The notes: generated by a model from the letters alone, not told the origin. A stretch of DNA of 64,000 nucleotides from Ancrocorticia sp047501485 (GCA_047501485.1 JAZDRN010000001.1:496001-560000), one strand, 5' to 3'; counted from the stretch's first letter, positions 33,745 through 43,353 are shown. Numbers and translations are program-made.

Positions 33745-34388
33745 ATATCCAAGAACGCCAGCTCATCGTCCCGAAAGCCCGCCCTGCACGCCTCGTGGTC
33801 CTCGTCTCAGGAACGGGCAGCAACTTCGAGGCCATCCTGAGAGCTTCTCGAGACGAGGCGTATGGCGCCGTCGTCGTCGCCGTCGGAGCCGACCGCGACG
33901 GGACGCGCGGGCTGGAGATCGCCCAGGATGCCGGCCTGCCCACTTTTGTCGAAAAGCTAGGAGATCACCCCGACCGGGACTCGTGGAACATTGCACTACG
34001 GGAGCGGGTCGCCCACTATGAGCCGGATATCGTGGTGTTGGCCGGCTTCCTCAAGTTGCTGGGTCCGGATTTTCTCGCGGCATTCCCGCAGCGGGTGATC
34101 AACACTCATAATGCGCTACTGCCCTCCTTTCCCGGCGTGCACGGTCCGGCGGACGCGCTTGCCTATGGCGTCAAGATCACCGGGGCCACCCTCTTCGTCG
34201 TCGATCCCGGAATGGACACGGGAGCGATCCTTTCCCAGGTCACCTGCCCAGTTCTCGACGGCGACGACGAGGCCGCACTGCTGGAGCGCATCAAGGCCGT
34301 GGAGCGTGATCAGCTGGTTGCCGTGGTCGGACGCATGGGGCGCGAGGGTTGGTGGGTGCGAGGCCGCCAAGCCGGTCTGGGCGGCTAA
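33741..34388 (+). CDS. purN: Phosphoribosylglycinamide formyltransferase
   Basis: Transfers a formyl group from 10-formyl-THF to GAR in purine synthesis. The 215-residue protein has LVSGTGSNFEAIL, VLAGFLKLLGPDFL, the active-site INTHNALLPSFPGVHG and MDTGAILSQ, at normal length with a ~15-residue N-terminal extension. GTG start overlaps the perM-like gene by 4 bp. purH follows after a riboswitch-containing gap. Confidence 0.95.
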   Translation: MNIQERQLIVPKARPARLVVLVSGTGSNFEAILRASRDEAYGAVVVAVGADRDGTRGLEIAQDAGLPTFVEKLGDHPDRDSWNIALRERVAHYEPDIVVLAGFLKLLGPDFLAAFPQRVINTHNALLPSFPGVHGPADALAYGVKITGATLFVVDPGMDTGAILSQVTCPVLDGDDEAALLERIKAVERDQLVAVVGRMGREGWWVRGRQAGLGG

Positions 34389-34454
34389 CCGAACCTTCCG
34401 TTTCCATCCATTGAACGACGGCGGTGCCGCCTCGATCGTCCGGGTTATCCTGGA

Positions 34455-34552
34455 GTCGGTCACGACTGGCGTTGCCGAGCATCGTCTTGGCAGAGATGGG
34501 TCACCATCGGGGAGTGACCAGCAACCTCACCGGACGTCGCGCGCCTGGGCAT
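34455..34552 (+). promoter_or_regulatory. ZTP riboswitch (pfl RNA motif) upstream of purH
   Basis: Matches the ZTP/ZMP riboswitch layout: GGTCAC (34458-34463) followed by GACTGGCG, an inner hairpin TGCCGAG/CTTGGCA (34473-34491), GGGGAGTGACC closing the first stem (34509-34519), a short linker, and the terminal signature CGCGCCTGGGCA (34540-34551). This family senses the purine intermediate ZTP/ZMP and is common upstream of purH, which makes and uses ZMP. The purN-purH gap of 209 bp leaves room for it. Confidence 0.82.
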
Positions 34553-34585
34553 TCGGCAGTGAAGTAGTCGAAGCTACCGCCGAAT
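34551..34585 (+). promoter_or_regulatory. Expression-platform hairpin of the purH riboswitch
   Basis: ATTCGGC (34551-34557) pairs with GCCGAAT (34579-34585), with an inner GTAG/CTAC pair. It starts inside the end of the riboswitch signature (GCATTCGG) and stops one base before the AGAGAGG ribosome binding site. No T-run follows, so control of translation initiation is more likely than termination. Confidence 0.55.
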
Positions 34586-34597
34586 AGAGAGGTTGAC

Positions 34598-36127
34598 ATG
34601 CGAATTCCGCTGCGCCGAGCCATCATTTCCGTCTATGACAAGACCGGGGTCGCCGAGCTGGCCGCGGGGCTGCATAGCGCCGGATGCGAGATCGTCTCCA
34701 CCGGGTCCACCGCCGCCGTCATCGAGGCCGCGGGCGTGCCCGTCACACCGGTCGACCAGATCACCGGATTCCCGGAATGTTTCGATGGCCGCGTCAAGAC
34801 GCTGCATCCCAAGGTCCACGGCGGGATTCTCGCCGACCGGCGCTTGGAATCCCACCGCGAACAGCTCGCCGAGCTGGACATCGCACCGATCGACCTGGTG
34901 GTCGTGAACCTCTATCCTTTCCAGGAGACCGTAGCGTCGGGCGCAGGCTTCGACGAGTGCATCGAACAGATCGATATCGGCGGCCCCACGATGGTCCGGG
35001 CCGCGGCGAAGAACCACGCGAGTGCAGCCATCGTCGTGGACCCCGCCCTGTACGGGGAGACGGTCGAAGCGGCCCGGAATGGCGGGTTCGAGAGCGAAGC
35101 CCGCCGCGCCCTGGCTGCCAAGGCCTTTGCGCACACCGCCGCGTACGACGTGGCCGTGGCCTCGTGGCTGAGTTCCGATTTCGTGGGTGGGGCCTGGACG
35201 CTACGCGAATCGCTGCGTTACGGAGAGAACCCCCACCAGGCCGCGGGCTTGTACGTTGACGGGCACGCGAGCGGAGGGTTGGCCAACGCTGAGCAGCTCG
35301 GCGGTAAGGCCATGAGCTTCAACAATTATCAGGACACGGACGCGGCTATCCGTGCGGCGTGGGACCACAGCGAGCCATGCGCGGCGATCATCAAGCACGC
35401 CAATCCCTGTGGTGTGGCCATCGCGGGCGATATCGCCGAGGCTCACCGGAACGCTCACGCCTGTGACCCGGTTTCCGCGTACGGTGGCGTCATCGCCGTG
35501 AACCGCACCGTGACCGTACAGCTGGCGCAGCAGATCAAGCCGATCTTCACCGAGGTCATCGCAGCGCCGGAGTACGCTCCCGAAGCGCTGGAGATCCTGC
35601 GGACGAAGAAGAACCTGCGTATCCTCGAGGTCGAGAATTCCCCAGCGGCGTACGACATCAAGCCGATCACCGGCGGCGTACTCGTCCAGGAGCGCGATGC
35701 CCTGGACGCCGAGGGCGACGATCCGGCTGACTGGCAGCTGGTGGCGGGCCCCGCCGCGGATGCGCAGACTCTGCGCGAGCTCGATTTCGCCTGGCGCACT
35801 GTGCGAGCCGTCAAGTCCAACGCGATTCTGCTGGCTCGCAACGGTGCCACTGTCGGCGTGGGAATGGGACAGGTCAACCGGGTGGACTCCTGCCGTCTGG
35901 CCGTGGAACGGGCGAACACTCTCGGCGACGGCGAACGCGCAACCGGTGCCGTGGCAGCCTCCGATGCCTTCTTCCCCTTTGCCGACGGATTCGAGGTGTT
36001 GGCCGATGCCGGCGTCCGCGCGGTCGTGCAACCGGGGGGCTCGATCCGCGACGAGGAGGTCATCGCCGCGGCCGAGAAGGCCGGGGTGACGCTCTATCTG
36101 ACGGGATGCAGGCACTTCTTCCACTGA
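34598..36127 (+). CDS. purH: Bifunctional AICAR transformylase / IMP cyclohydrolase
   Basis: Last two steps of IMP synthesis. The 509-residue product starts with the cyclohydrolase (MGS-like) domain (IISVYDKTGVAELAAGL, STGSTA, GRVKTLHPKVHGGIL) and continues with the transformylase: LRYGENPHQAAGLY, KAMSFNNYQDTDAA, IKHANPCGVA, SDAFFPFADG and the C-terminal YLTGCRHFFH. Normal length. ATG at 34598 after AGAGAGG; under the ZTP riboswitch. Confidence 0.97.
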   Translation: MRIPLRRAIISVYDKTGVAELAAGLHSAGCEIVSTGSTAAVIEAAGVPVTPVDQITGFPECFDGRVKTLHPKVHGGILADRRLESHREQLAELDIAPIDLVVVNLYPFQETVASGAGFDECIEQIDIGGPTMVRAAAKNHASAAIVVDPALYGETVEAARNGGFESEARRALAAKAFAHTAAYDVAVASWLSSDFVGGAWTLRESLRYGENPHQAAGLYVDGHASGGLANAEQLGGKAMSFNNYQDTDAAIRAAWDHSEPCAAIIKHANPCGVAIAGDIAEAHRNAHACDPVSAYGGVIAVNRTVTVQLAQQIKPIFTEVIAAPEYAPEALEILRTKKNLRILEVENSPAAYDIKPITGGVLVQERDALDAEGDDPADWQLVAGPAADAQTLRELDFAWRTVRAVKSNAILLARNGATVGVGMGQVNRVDSCRLAVERANTLGDGERATGAVAASDAFFPFADGFEVLADAGVRAVVQPGGSIRDEEVIAAAEKAGVTLYLTGCRHFFH

Positions 36128-36154
36128 CGTTTCGAGCCATGTGACCGCGCAGAG

Positions 36155-36185
36155 GCGGCCGCTCCGATCGGGGCGGCCGCTTTTT
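36155..36185 (+). terminator. Intrinsic terminator of purH
   Basis: GCGGCCGCTCC-GATC-GGGGCGGCCGC, an 11-bp stem with one G-T pair and a 4-nt loop, immediately followed by TTTTT, 28 bp after the purH stop. Confidence 0.92.
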
Positions 36186-36285
36186 CGCGAGAGGGCGGGA
36201 AAAGGCGGGGGTCAAGAGCCCAAAGAGGTCGAATGTGTCGGGTACCACCGATAGTCTAAGGACTAGGACAGAGAAAGGACTCACC

Positions 36286-39200
36286 ATGTCATTTGATCCC
36301 AGCTTGATCGAACAGTCCATCGATCAGGCCAAGAAATGGATTGAAGCCGCTCGCGCTTACCCGGCGCCCCGGTCGGCAACCTTGCTGGCGGAAGCACTAC
36401 GCCACGAAGACGGTTTGGATTACACCGTTTCCTTCGTGGACAGCGTGATTCGTCCCGAGGATCCGAAGGTGGCCTCGGATAACCTGAAGAGGCTCGCCAA
36501 GAGAGATACCTCCTTCCTTCCCGCGTGGCTGGCAGCGCCCGCGAAGCTTGGAGGATCTCTCGCTCCCACGGCTCCGAAGATAGCGGCCAATGCCGCGCTG
36601 AAAGTCTTCGCCGCACTGGTGGGTGATCTCGTGCTCGATGTAACGGCGGACAAACTCGGCCCCGCCATTGAAAAGCTGCGGGAGGACGGTTCCCGCCTCA
36701 ACATCAACCTGCTCGGCGAGGCCGTGCTGGGCGATGAAGAGGCCAGCCGCCGCCTTGCCGCCACGAGAGAGCTCGTGGAACGTGCCGATGTGGATTACGT
36801 TTCCCTGAAGGTTTCCTCGGTGATCGGCCCACATGCCCCCTTCGGACATCGGGCCGCGGTGGACAATGCGGTCAACAAGTTACTTCCCCTGTTCCAGCTG
36901 GCGGCAGCCACGGGAACCTTCATCAACCTCGACATGGAGGAGTACAAGGATCTCGATCTGACCATCGAGGTGTTCAAACATCTCCTGGATCGAGACGACC
37001 TCCTTCACTACCGTGCAGGCATCGTCTTGCAGGCCTACCTGCCCGATGCGAAAGACTGCCTGGCGGATCTCACGCAATGGTCGCGACAGCGCAGAGCCAG
37101 GGGAGGTGCGCCGATCAAGGTGCGCCTCGTCAAGGGAGCGAATCTCTCGATGGAGCGCGTCGATGCCCTCATGCACGGTTGGCCGCTGACGGTCGAACCC
37201 ACCAAGGCCATGACGGACGCCAACTACATGGCGGTGCTCTCCGAAGCACTCACCTCCGAGAACCTGGACGCCGTCAACATCGGAGTGGCGGGAATGAATC
37301 TCTTCTCGTTGGCCTACTCCCTGAATCTCTTGAAGCAGCGAGGCATACCGCTTGACGAGCGTGTTGACGTGGAGATGCTGGCCGGCATGGCGACCCCGCA
37401 GTCGCAGGCCGTCCGCGACACTATCGGGCCACTGCTCTACTACGTGCCCGTGGTGCGCCCGGAGGAATACGACGTCGCCGTCGCCTACCTCGTACGCAGG
37501 CTTGAGGAGAACGCCGCTTCCGAGAACTTCATGTCGAATGTCTTCGAACTGGATGAGAGCCCCGTCTTCGAGCTCGAGGCGGAGAGATTCCGGGAGGCCG
37601 CGCGGCTCGGTGCGTCCGATGCGCTGAGCTTCACGCCCAATCGCCGTCAGGACCGTCACGTCGCCGCCACAATCGCCGATGGCTTCGAGAACGCGCCCGA
37701 TACGGATCCGTCCCTCATGGCGAACGTGCACTGGGCGGAGGAGATCGCCTCCCGCATGGTCGGCAGCCGCCTGGGGATCGAGACCGCGGATAGCCACACG
37801 CTGCGCACCGCCGAGCAGATCGACGAGGCTATCGCGCGGGTGAAGAAGGCTCAGCTGGAATGGGCCTCCAAGTCGGGGGCGGAGCGCGCTGCCGTGCTAC
37901 GCGCCGTGGGGCAGGGCTTCGAGAACCGACGTGCGGACTTGATCGAGGTGGCCGGCTCCGAGGCCGGCAAGCTCGTCGATCAAGGAGATGTCGAGGTATC
38001 CGAAGCGACGGACTTCGCTCTGTACTACGCCAGTCTGGCCGAGGAACTGGATCGGATGGAAGGAGCTACGTTCAAGCCGGTCTCCACCACGCTGATCACC
38101 CCGCCGTGGAACTTCCCGATGGCTATTCCCGCCGGTGGGGCGCTCGCGGCGTTGGCTGCGGGATCCGGCGTGCTGTTCAAGCCCGCATTCCTGACCCGCC
38201 GGACCGGTGCCGTGCTCGCCGAGATCATGTGGGAAGCCGGAGTTCCACGCGACCTTTTGGTCCTCATCGACCTGGATCGATCTGTTTCCCGCGAGCTGGG
38301 GGAGAAGCTTGTTCGCGAGGCAGACCAGGTCATCTTGACCGGTGGCATCGAGACCGCCCAGCGCTTCAAGGACTGGCGCCCGGATCTGCGTCTCTTTGCG
38401 GAGACTTCCGGGAAGAACGCCATTATCGTCACCCCGCAGGCCGATATCGATCTGGCCGTGCGCGATGTGGTCTATTCCGCCTTCGGCCACGCCGGTCAGA
38501 AATGCTCTGCCGCCTCGCTCGTGATCCTCGTGGGTTCGGCGGGCTACTCGAAGCGGTTCCAGCGTCAGTTGGTTGACTCGGTGAAGTCGTTGCGCCTGGG
38601 GTTCCCGCAGGATCTCTCGGCTCAGATGGGGCCGTGCGTGGAGGAGCCGAGCGGTAAGCTGCTGCGGGGATTGACGGAGCTCGATCCGGGACAGCACTGG
38701 GTGCTCAAGCCCCGCCAGATCAGTGGAAATCTGTGGAGTCCGGGTATTCGCGCCGGTGTGCGCCCCGGTAGCGAGTATCACCTGACAGAGTATTTCGGCC
38801 CGATTCTGGGCGTGATGCGTGCCAAGGACCTCGAGGAGGCCGTCGCGCTGCAGAATGCCGTGGAGTTCGGTTTGACGGCGGGCCTGCACTCGCTCGACCC
38901 GAAGGAGATCGAATACTGGCTCGACCATGTGCAAGCCGGAAACGTGTATCTCAACCGCGGGATCACGGGCGCAATCGTGCGCCGCCAGCCTTTCGGTGGA
39001 TGGAAGCGCTCCTCGGTCGGCGCCGGCACGAAGGCGGGCGGCCCCAACTACCTCTACGCCTTGGGCCATGTGGAACCTGACTTCACCGTCCGGCTCCCGC
39101 GGCAGGTTCACATCGCTAGTGAGCCATTGCGCCGGGCGCGCGCGATTGCGGGCACCATGTCCGTGATCGATCAGTCTCGCTTCCTGCGGATCATCAGGGG

Positions 39201-39711
39201 AATGGATGCCGCTCTTTCCAAGGAGTTCCTCGTCAACCATGACCCGACCGACCTGCACGTGGAGAAGAACGTCTTCCGGTATCGGCCGTTCCCGAACTCG
39301 GTCGTGCGTTTGGCTTCGGACCAGTCGGTGGGCGACCTGCTGGCGGTGGTTGCGGCGGCTGTCGCCGTGGGCACCAAACCGGTTGTCTCGACCGCGCTTC
39401 CCGTCTCGAAGCAGATGGCCGAGTTCTTCGGGGAGTACGATCTCAAGGTCGTGCGAGAGAGCGATGCGGAGTTCGCGAGCTATATGGCGTCGCATTCCTC
39501 GAATCAGGACGGGGTGCGCGTTCGCATGATCGGCGGGGACAGCCTCGCGCTGGCCAAGGCGGTCAGGGGCAGTGTCGACGTGGCGATCTTCGATGAGCCG
39601 GTGACGGCCTGCGGTCGTATCGAGGTATTGCCTTTCGTGCTGGAGCAGGCGGTTTCGGCCACCAACCATCGTTTCGGCAATCCGACGCGGCTCCTGGAGG
39701 GCATCCTCTGA
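36286..39711 (+). CDS. putA: Bifunctional proline dehydrogenase / glutamate-semialdehyde dehydrogenase
   Basis: Oxidises proline to glutamate in two steps. The 1141-residue protein has the FAD-binding PRODH barrel in the first ~450 residues (DVDYVSLKVSSVIGPHAPFG, INLDMEEYKDLDLT, YLPDAKDCL, IKVRLVKGANLSMERVDA, VEMLAGMATPQ) and an aldehyde dehydrogenase domain (TPPWNFPMAIPAGG, base Glu706 in FAETSGKNAIIV, nucleophile Cys740 in HAGQKCSAASL, EYFGPILGVM). No DNA-binding domain, so not an autorepressor. About 150 C-terminal residues follow the ALDH fold. ATG at 36286 after AGAAAGGA. Confidence 0.93.
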   Translation: MSFDPSLIEQSIDQAKKWIEAARAYPAPRSATLLAEALRHEDGLDYTVSFVDSVIRPEDPKVASDNLKRLAKRDTSFLPAWLAAPAKLGGSLAPTAPKIAANAALKVFAALVGDLVLDVTADKLGPAIEKLREDGSRLNINLLGEAVLGDEEASRRLAATRELVERADVDYVSLKVSSVIGPHAPFGHRAAVDNAVNKLLPLFQLAAATGTFINLDMEEYKDLDLTIEVFKHLLDRDDLLHYRAGIVLQAYLPDAKDCLADLTQWSRQRRARGGAPIKVRLVKGANLSMERVDALMHGWPLTVEPTKAMTDANYMAVLSEALTSENLDAVNIGVAGMNLFSLAYSLNLLKQRGIPLDERVDVEMLAGMATPQSQAVRDTIGPLLYYVPVVRPEEYDVAVAYLVRRLEENAASENFMSNVFELDESPVFELEAERFREAARLGASDALSFTPNRRQDRHVAATIADGFENAPDTDPSLMANVHWAEEIASRMVGSRLGIETADSHTLRTAEQIDEAIARVKKAQLEWASKSGAERAAVLRAVGQGFENRRADLIEVAGSEAGKLVDQGDVEVSEATDFALYYASLAEELDRMEGATFKPVSTTLITPPWNFPMAIPAGGALAALAAGSGVLFKPAFLTRRTGAVLAEIMWEAGVPRDLLVLIDLDRSVSRELGEKLVREADQVILTGGIETAQRFKDWRPDLRLFAETSGKNAIIVTPQADIDLAVRDVVYSAFGHAGQKCSAASLVILVGSAGYSKRFQRQLVDSVKSLRLGFPQDLSAQMGPCVEEPSGKLLRGLTELDPGQHWVLKPRQISGNLWSPGIRAGVRPGSEYHLTEYFGPILGVMRAKDLEEAVALQNAVEFGLTAGLHSLDPKEIEYWLDHVQAGNVYLNRGITGAIVRRQPFGGWKRSSVGAGTKAGGPNYLYALGHVEPDFTVRLPRQVHIASEPLRRARAIAGTMSVIDQSRFLRIIRGMDAALSKEFLVNHDPTDLHVEKNVFRYRPFPNSVVRLASDQSVGDLLAVVAAAVAVGTKPVVSTALPVSKQMAEFFGEYDLKVVRESDAEFASYMASHSSNQDGVRVRMIGGDSLALAKAVRGSVDVAIFDEPVTACGRIEVLPFVLEQAVSATNHRFGNPTRLLEGIL

Positions 39712-39730
39712 TCGCGGCACACTGAGCTGG

Positions 39731-39770
39731 CCTGGTTCCCGTGAGCGTTCTGCTGCTCGCGGGAACCAGG
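39731..39770 (+). terminator. Stem-loop after putA, related to the mop palindrome
   Basis: CCTGGTTCCCG pairs with CGGGAACCAGG, extended inward by GAGC/GCTC for about 17 bp in total, 20 bp after the putA stop. It contains GTGAGCGTTCTG, shared with the palindrome at 13607. Likely terminator with REP-like ancestry. Confidence 0.7.
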
Positions 39771-39926
39771 TTGATCCCATTGAGGTGCTGGCCCGAGCCG
39801 CCCCTCCTCGCCATAGCAGTCCGTCTTGTTCAGAGAGGTGCTACGAGGAGACCCTGAGAGAGGAGTCCCTGAGAGTTGGGGGTTCCTCGTGGCAAGTTCG
39901 GCGGCGGCTGGCCGGCGTTCGCGACT

Positions 39927-39946
39927 CATTCGGGAAAACCCGAATG
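39927..39946. promoter_or_regulatory. Perfect hairpin or operator upstream of the histidine kinase
   Basis: CATTCGGG-AAAA-CCCGAATG, 8-bp perfect arms, 56 bp before the kinase start. May be an operator bound by the adjacent response regulator or a leader hairpin; neither is shown. Confidence 0.4.
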
Positions 39947-40001
39947 GATCTTTCCGGGTGGCTCAGTGCCGAATACATCAACCTCCGCCTAACGTTGAGG
40001 C

Positions 40002-41573
40002 ATGTCGAACGATACCGAGTCGGAAAACGGCGGGTTAACCCGGTCCCCGGCGGCATCCTCCACCCAGGAGTATCCCGGAAACCGGATGGGAGATGAAGCG
40101 TCTGGCGCGCTAGAGGCGTCAGCTGTCGCCGATTCAGACCTCGATCGGTACGGTTCGTCCACCGGCTTCGGGGTCCCGGTCGGAGAAGAGGTAGTCGGGC
40201 AGATGCGCTCGTCTTTTCCACCGGTGGATCCAGGCTCCGCCAGCTCGAAACCGCCGTCGACCTCTCGCCTGGCACGAATCGGGCGGGTGATGTTGCAGCA
40301 GGAGGTGATCGACTGGCGCCTACTCGTTCGCTCCATCGCGCATCTTGCCGCGTTGGGCGTGGTCGGCACACTCGTGGTGCTGGCGGTCGGGGCCCTCACC
40401 GCGCTGGGGATCGTCACTATTCCCCTTTTCGGGCTGGGAATAGTCATACTTGTCGGCGCCCTGTACATCGTCTATGGGGCGGCGTCGTTCGAGATCGAAC
40501 GAGCTCATGCTCTCTACGGCATCGACGTGCCGGAGCTGACGCGCGTACGGGGAGAGGGCGAGGGGCTCGGGCCTTTCCTGGCAATGGCGTGGTCGCAGGT
40601 CCAGGATCTCCGGATGTGGCGCTCGTTCTTGAGCATGGCTGTTTCGGCGCTCTTGGGCGTCGGGCTGCTGTTGATCTTCTGGGTTGCCACGGAATCCGTC
40701 TTTCTCACCTTTGCGTTCATGGATGGCCGGATGGTCATGACCTCGCTTTTCGGCCAGGTTCCCGCCCTGCAAGCATCGATCCTCGGATTCCTCACCCTGA
40801 TACTCGCTATGCCCGCAATTGCGGGACTGGGGTTGTTGCAGGGCGTCGTCGTCCGCAACCTGGCTGTCCTTCCCAGCAGGGAATCCCTCAATCGCGAGGT
40901 GCAGCAGAAGACGGTTCAGCGCGAAGGCGCCGTCCGTGCCGCGGACCTGGAACGAACTCGCATCGAAAGGGATTTGCACGACGGCGTGCAGCCGCGCCTG
41001 GTTTCGGTGGCGATAAGCCTGGGGATGGCACAGGGGAAGATCGAGTCGGACCCGGGTGCGGCGAAAGATCTGGTTCGCGAGGCGCATGTCTCCGTCAAAG
41101 CCGCGATCACGGAATTGCGGCAGCTGGCGCGCGGAATCCATCCCTCGGTTCTCGACGACCGGGGACTAGACGCCGCACTCTCCGCGCTGGCGGGGCGATC
41201 CCATATTCCGGTGTCCATGGATGTGCGGATGGATGAGCGAGAACAGCTCATCGAGAATCGCGACATGGCCTCCAGTTTTCGGGATGCCGAGGCGGCGGCC
41301 TACTTCGCCATCGCCGAATCGTTGACGAACGCGGCGAAGCATTCGCGTGCCAGCGAGTGCCGCGTCGTGGTGCGGCTGCGCGATGTCGAATCGACCGAAC
41401 CGGTGCTGTGGGCGCGGGTGGAGGACAATGGGATCGGCGGCGGCGAGATCGTTCCCGGAGGCGGGCTCGATGGCATCCGCAGTCGGATACTCGCGGCGGG
41501 TGGCACCAGTACGTTCGTGAGCCCGGCGGGCGGCCCGACGGCCCTGGAGGTGAGCGTGCCGTGCGCATTCTGA
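40002..41573 (+). CDS. Sensor histidine kinase (HisKA_3, NarL-type partner)
   Basis: 523 residues: a disordered ~95-residue N-terminus, four or more membrane helices (about 105-150 and 205-290, a DUF1707/sensor-like membrane domain), then a HisKA_3 dimerisation region with phospho-acceptor His326 in ERDLHDGVQPRLVS and a HATPase_c domain (SLTNAAKHS N-box, VEDNGIGGG, GGGLDGIRSRI). The signal is unknown. ATG at 40002. Its end overlaps the response regulator by 13 bp. Confidence 0.9.
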   Translation: MSNDTESENGGLTRSPAASSTQEYPGNRMGDEASGALEASAVADSDLDRYGSSTGFGVPVGEEVVGQMRSSFPPVDPGSASSKPPSTSRLARIGRVMLQQEVIDWRLLVRSIAHLAALGVVGTLVVLAVGALTALGIVTIPLFGLGIVILVGALYIVYGAASFEIERAHALYGIDVPELTRVRGEGEGLGPFLAMAWSQVQDLRMWRSFLSMAVSALLGVGLLLIFWVATESVFLTFAFMDGRMVMTSLFGQVPALQASILGFLTLILAMPAIAGLGLLQGVVVRNLAVLPSRESLNREVQQKTVQREGAVRAADLERTRIERDLHDGVQPRLVSVAISLGMAQGKIESDPGAAKDLVREAHVSVKAAITELRQLARGIHPSVLDDRGLDAALSALAGRSHIPVSMDVRMDEREQLIENRDMASSFRDAEAAAYFAIAESLTNAAKHSRASECRVVVRLRDVESTEPVLWARVEDNGIGGGEIVPGGGLDGIRSRILAAGGTSTFVSPAGGPTALEVSVPCAF

Positions 41574-42211
41574 TCTGTGAGGATTCGGTCCTGTTGCGCG
41601 AGGGAATCGTACGTCTCTTGGAAGATGCTGGACACGACGTCGTCGCCGCGTTACCCGAGGCGTCCGAACTGGCCGACCATGTATCCCTGCGGGATCCGGA
41701 TCTGTGCATTCTCGATGTCCGCCTCCCGCCCACATTCAAGGATGAGGGAATCAGGGCGGCCTTGATGTTACGCGAGGCCAGGCCCGATCTGCCGATACTC
41801 GTGCTGTCGCAGTATGTCGAGGAACGCTATGCCTCGGACCTCATCGCGGCCAATGGTGGAGCACTGGGCTACCTGCTCAAGGACCGCGTGGCGGATGTGT
41901 CGGATTTCCTTGAATCGATCGAGCTGATCGGCGGGGGTTCCACGGTCTTCGATCCGGAGGTGGTCGCCCAGCTCATCTCCCGCCAACGGCGCAGCAACAG
42001 AATCCGGGGTTTGACCGAGCGCGAACGCTCGGTTCTAGCGCTGATTGCCGAAGGCAGGTCCAACAATGCGATCGCGCAGCTGCTGTACGTGTCCAATGCC
42101 TCGGTCGAAAAATACATCACATCGATCTTCCAGAAGCTTGGGCTGGAACCCGATGATTCCGGAAATCGGCGGGTGCTCGCCGCCCTCGCCCACATCGAGA
42201 ATGCGGAGTAG
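41561..42211 (+). CDS. LuxR/NarL-family response regulator
   Basis: 216 residues. Receiver domain with acidic pocket (CEDSV), phospho-acceptor Asp52 in CILDVRLPP, and Lys in GYLLKDRV; C-terminal LuxR helix-turn-helix LTERERSVLALIAEGRSNNAIAQLL, VSNASVEKYITSIFQKLGL. GTG at 41561 with GGAGGTGAGC upstream, translationally coupled to the kinase. Probably regulates the membrane protein gene 11 bp downstream, among others. Confidence 0.92.
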   Translation: MRILICEDSVLLREGIVRLLEDAGHDVVAALPEASELADHVSLRDPDLCILDVRLPPTFKDEGIRAALMLREARPDLPILVLSQYVEERYASDLIAANGGALGYLLKDRVADVSDFLESIELIGGGSTVFDPEVVAQLISRQRRSNRIRGLTERERSVLALIAEGRSNNAIAQLLYVSNASVEKYITSIFQKLGLEPDDSGNRRVLAALAHIENAE

Positions 42212-42222
42212 GAGAGTACGCC

Positions 42223-43311
42223 ATGGGAAACGGATCAGGGATGAGGGGCCGCGAGCTCGGTATCGGTATCGGTATCGTGGGGGCAGTGGTTCTGCTAGTT
42301 GTGGGACTGAGTGGCATGTCGCGGGGGCTGGGGTATCTGAGTTCCGCCAGCGACACCTACCTGAGCGACGAGGAGTGGGAAGGCCAGTCCTATCAACACG
42401 ACTTCGTGGGTCAAGCCTCGAGTGGAGAGCTTGCGGTGGAAGCCTCCGGGGTGTCGTTCCTCTCCGTGGTCACGGAGGGGGCGGACTTCGATGTGAGATT
42501 CGACAGCGTGGAACAGGCTGTTCTCAACGTCGACGGCGCCGCCGATCCGTGGACGCTCGAACGCAGTGGGGACACCATCAGTGTCACGGCGCCCCTTTCC
42601 TCCAACGATTCAGACGGCCCTGCAACAGACGGCTCGGCAACAGATGGCCCTGCAACGGACGGCTCGGAGCAGGTGGCGGAAGAAGGGCGTGAGGCAGCCG
42701 CGAGCGAGTGCCCCGCGGGGGAGAACGAGACACCGAGCGCCGCGGATTCAGCGAGTGAGACGCGCGATGCCGGCGATGTTACGAGTGAGACGTCTGGCGC
42801 GGAGGGGACCGCGGAAGGCGAAGACGCCTCGGAAAGTGAAGACGCCGCGGTGACCCTCACCCTGCCGATGTGGCTTCGTGACAGCTATCTCGTAGGAAGT
42901 GTCGAGGTCTACGGCGGAACGTTCACGGCGCACGGCCAGTTCGCGGACCTCAACCTGATGATGACGAAGGGCGAGGCCGACGTCTCTGGGGCAGCGCAGG
43001 CCCTGAGGGCCCGTGTGAGCGGGGGAACCATGAACCTGGACCTGTCCGACGTGGATCAGATCGTGATCGAAGCGCTCGGCGAAGGAGAAGTCATTGGAAA
43101 CTTCACGGACCGCCAGCCCACGATGGTCGAGCTGATCGAGATCAGTGGAACGGTGGACCTGACGTTACCGAATGGAGAGCAGCCGTACGAGGTAGCGGTC
43201 GATAACCGGCGCGGAGACTTCACAAACGATCTGATGACAGAGCCTCTGAGCGAGAGCTATACAAGCCATATATCGGTGACGATCGCCGGAGGAACGGTTG
43301 CGCTGCGGTAA
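42223..43311 (+). CDS. Membrane-anchored DUF4097-like adhesin-fold protein
   Basis: 362 residues with one N-terminal helix (about 12-34) and an outside region of short beta-strand repeats typical of DUF4097-like beta-helices (GSVEVYGGTFTAHGQFADL, then MTKGEADVSGAAQALRARVSG). It is interrupted near residues 125-205 by an acidic, low-complexity insert containing the repeat (P/S)ATDG. Such proteins often sit beside two-component systems and are thought to sense or respond to the envelope; here it is probably co-transcribed with the kinase and regulator. Precise role unknown. Confidence 0.7.
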   Translation: MGNGSGMRGRELGIGIGIVGAVVLLVVGLSGMSRGLGYLSSASDTYLSDEEWEGQSYQHDFVGQASSGELAVEASGVSFLSVVTEGADFDVRFDSVEQAVLNVDGAADPWTLERSGDTISVTAPLSSNDSDGPATDGSATDGPATDGSEQVAEEGREAAASECPAGENETPSAADSASETRDAGDVTSETSGAEGTAEGEDASESEDAAVTLTLPMWLRDSYLVGSVEVYGGTFTAHGQFADLNLMMTKGEADVSGAAQALRARVSGGTMNLDLSDVDQIVIEALGEGEVIGNFTDRQPTMVELIEISGTVDLTLPNGEQPYEVAVDNRRGDFTNDLMTEPLSESYTSHISVTIAGGTVALR

Positions 43312-43353
43312 TCGCATCTCGAATGGCGTGGATCAGCGCATGGGGCGGCCTAC

